Source: Thiomargarita sp. (GTDB taxonomy: Bacteria > Pseudomonadota > Gammaproteobacteria > Beggiatoales > Beggiatoaceae). From it: 5,489 nt of DNA. Shown in pieces: positions 4,623 to 5,489 of this stretch. Made by a program: the position numbers and the translations under genes. How positions within the stretch are numbered: the stretch's first letter is position 1; the number at the start of each line of letters is the position of its first letter. The notes beneath the pieces were generated by a model. That model did not search any database. It was not told the origin of the DNA and saw only the letters and a list, made by a program, of their open reading frames with translations. The stretch spans positions 1 through 5,489 of the forward strand of contig JAGLFE010000502.1 of assembly GCA_023144675.1 (NCBI GenBank), given 5' to 3'.

Positions 4623-5489
4623 TCACTGGCTTATTTTATTTAGAATTCGTTGTACTAATTTAGCTGGTAATGCTATATAACCATCTTTCTCGACAATTGC
4701 TTGACCTTGTTTGGATAACACCATAGTAATAAAAGCCTTTTCTAATGGCGGCAAAGGTTTTTGAGGGTGTTTATTAACATAAATATATAAATGCCTAGCT
4801 AGTGGATATTTACCTTTTAATGCCATTTCTTTGGTCGCTGCAATAAATGGTTTTCCAGGTTTTTTGGCTAGAGCAATTGTTTTAACATTTGAGGTTTTAT
4901 AACCAATTCCAGAATAGCCAATGCTGTTAATAGATGCACTAACAGATTGAACTACAGAAGCCGATCCAGGTTGTTCATTTACCGTATTTTTAAAATCACC
5001 TTTACATAGCCCTTTCTTTTTGAAATAACCATAAGTTCCTGAAACTGAATTACGCCCAAATAGTTGTATATTTCGAGTTGCTAAATTACCAGCAAGTCCA
5101 AGTTGTTCCCATTTTGTAATATTTTCTTTACCGCCACATTTACGAGTAGATGAGAAAATAGCGTCAACTTGTTGAATTGATAAATTTTTAAGTGGATTAT
5201 CTTTGTGGACGTAAACTGTTAGGGCATCAATTGCAACTGAAATTGCGGTTGGTTTATAACCATACTTCTTTTCAAAAGCTTCAATCTCTACGTTTCCCAT
5301 TTTTCTACTCATTGGACCTAAATTACTTGTACCTTCAGTTAATGCAGGTGGAGCAGTTGAGGAACCAGCAGCTTGTACTTCAATATTGACATTGGGATAG
5401 AATCTTTTAAATGATTCAGTCCATAAAGTCATTAAATTAGCTAATGTATCTGAACCAATGCTAGATAGATTTCCTGAAATACCTGTAAC
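4623..5489 (-). CDS. pstS: PstS-like periplasmic phosphate-binding protein, 5' end beyond window
   Basis: The frame is open from the right window edge to a TGA at 4623, giving 288 residues without the N-terminus. The edge begins VTGISGNLSSIGSDTLANL, so the methionine at 5432 is internal and not the start. The missing part should include the signal peptide. Numbering from the edge, the phosphate-site motifs are SSIGSDT (9-15), AAGSSTAPPALTEG (40-53), LGPMSRKM (57-64) and FGRNSVSGTYGYF (144-156), the SGT loop and nearby Arg being typical anion ligands. By family knowledge the protein binds inorganic phosphate in the periplasm and hands it to the PstCAB transporter, often under PhoB control. It belongs to the PBP-like group common in proteobacteria rather than to the E. 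coli PstS branch. Cysteines at about 118 and 162 could form a disulfide. No other pst gene is in view; they may lie past the right edge only if this is the last gene of the operon. Confidence 0.9.
   Translation of the reverse strand, partial: VTGISGNLSSIGSDTLANLMTLWTESFKRFYPNVNIEVQAAGSSTAPPALTEGTSNLGPMSRKMGNVEIEAFEKKYGYKPTAISVAIDALTVYVHKDNPLKNLSIQQVDAIFSSTRKCGGKENITKWEQLGLAGNLATRNIQLFGRNSVSGTYGYFKKKGLCKGDFKNTVNEQPGSASVVQSVSASINSIGYSGIGYKTSNVKTIALAKKPGKPFIAATKEMALKGKYPLARHLYIYVNKHPQKPLPPLEKAFITMVLSKQGQAIVEKDGYIALPAKLVQRILNKISQ

Noticed and set aside
5192..5389. 65-aa plus-strand frame opposite pstS
   Set aside because: Fully within the conserved pstS coding sequence; a shadow frame.
4623..5432. 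Methionine at 5432 as the start of the phosphate-binding protein
   Set aside because: The frame continues to the window edge with conserved family residues (GSDTLANL), so this methionine is internal.

Overview
The window looks like chromosomal sequence from an AT-rich gammaproteobacterium. The strongest pointer is the gene order pilG-pilH-pilI-(pilJ), the start of the Pil-Chp chemosensory operon that controls type IV pili and twitching motility. PilG and PilH closely resemble, from memory, the Pseudomonas aeruginosa proteins. The glutamate-cysteine ligase is of the Acidithiobacillus ferrooxidans type, found in sulfur-, ammonia- and methane-oxidizing proteobacteria. The low GC would suit a Thiotrichales-like, methanotrophic or symbiotic lineage, but the genus cannot be fixed from this sequence. 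No mobile element, tRNA, rRNA or CRISPR array is visible.

Layout. Positions 1-1584 (minus strand) hold pilG, pilH, pilI and the first 44 codons of a pilJ-like chemoreceptor that runs off the left edge. The gaps are short (29, 31 and 81 bp), and the last one contains a terminator-like hairpin. Positions 1585-2073 are a 489-bp divergent intergenic region of extreme AT content (about 13% GC by hand count over 1621-2040). Positions 2074-4030 (plus strand) hold gshA (first step of glutathione synthesis) and a NudF-type ADP-ribose pyrophosphatase. Positions 4031-4214 are an AT-rich gap with an extended -10 promoter candidate. Positions 4215-4598 (plus) encode a 127-aa helical protein I do not recognise. 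A bidirectional terminator-like hairpin separates it from a convergent, 5'-truncated pstS-like gene (4623-5489, minus) for a periplasmic phosphate-binding protein.

Functionally these are separate housekeeping or behavioural units: pilus chemosensing (PilJ receptor, PilI adaptor, PilG and PilH response regulators), thiol metabolism, nucleotide sanitation and phosphate uptake. In Pseudomonas the gene beside pilG is gshB; here a divergent gshA occupies a comparable place, which may be a rearranged remnant of that linkage. I found no convincing undescribed system. The items most worth a second look are the hairpin between pilI and pilJ, the uncharacterised 127-aa gene, the very AT-rich divergent region and the scarcity of Shine-Dalgarno sequences.
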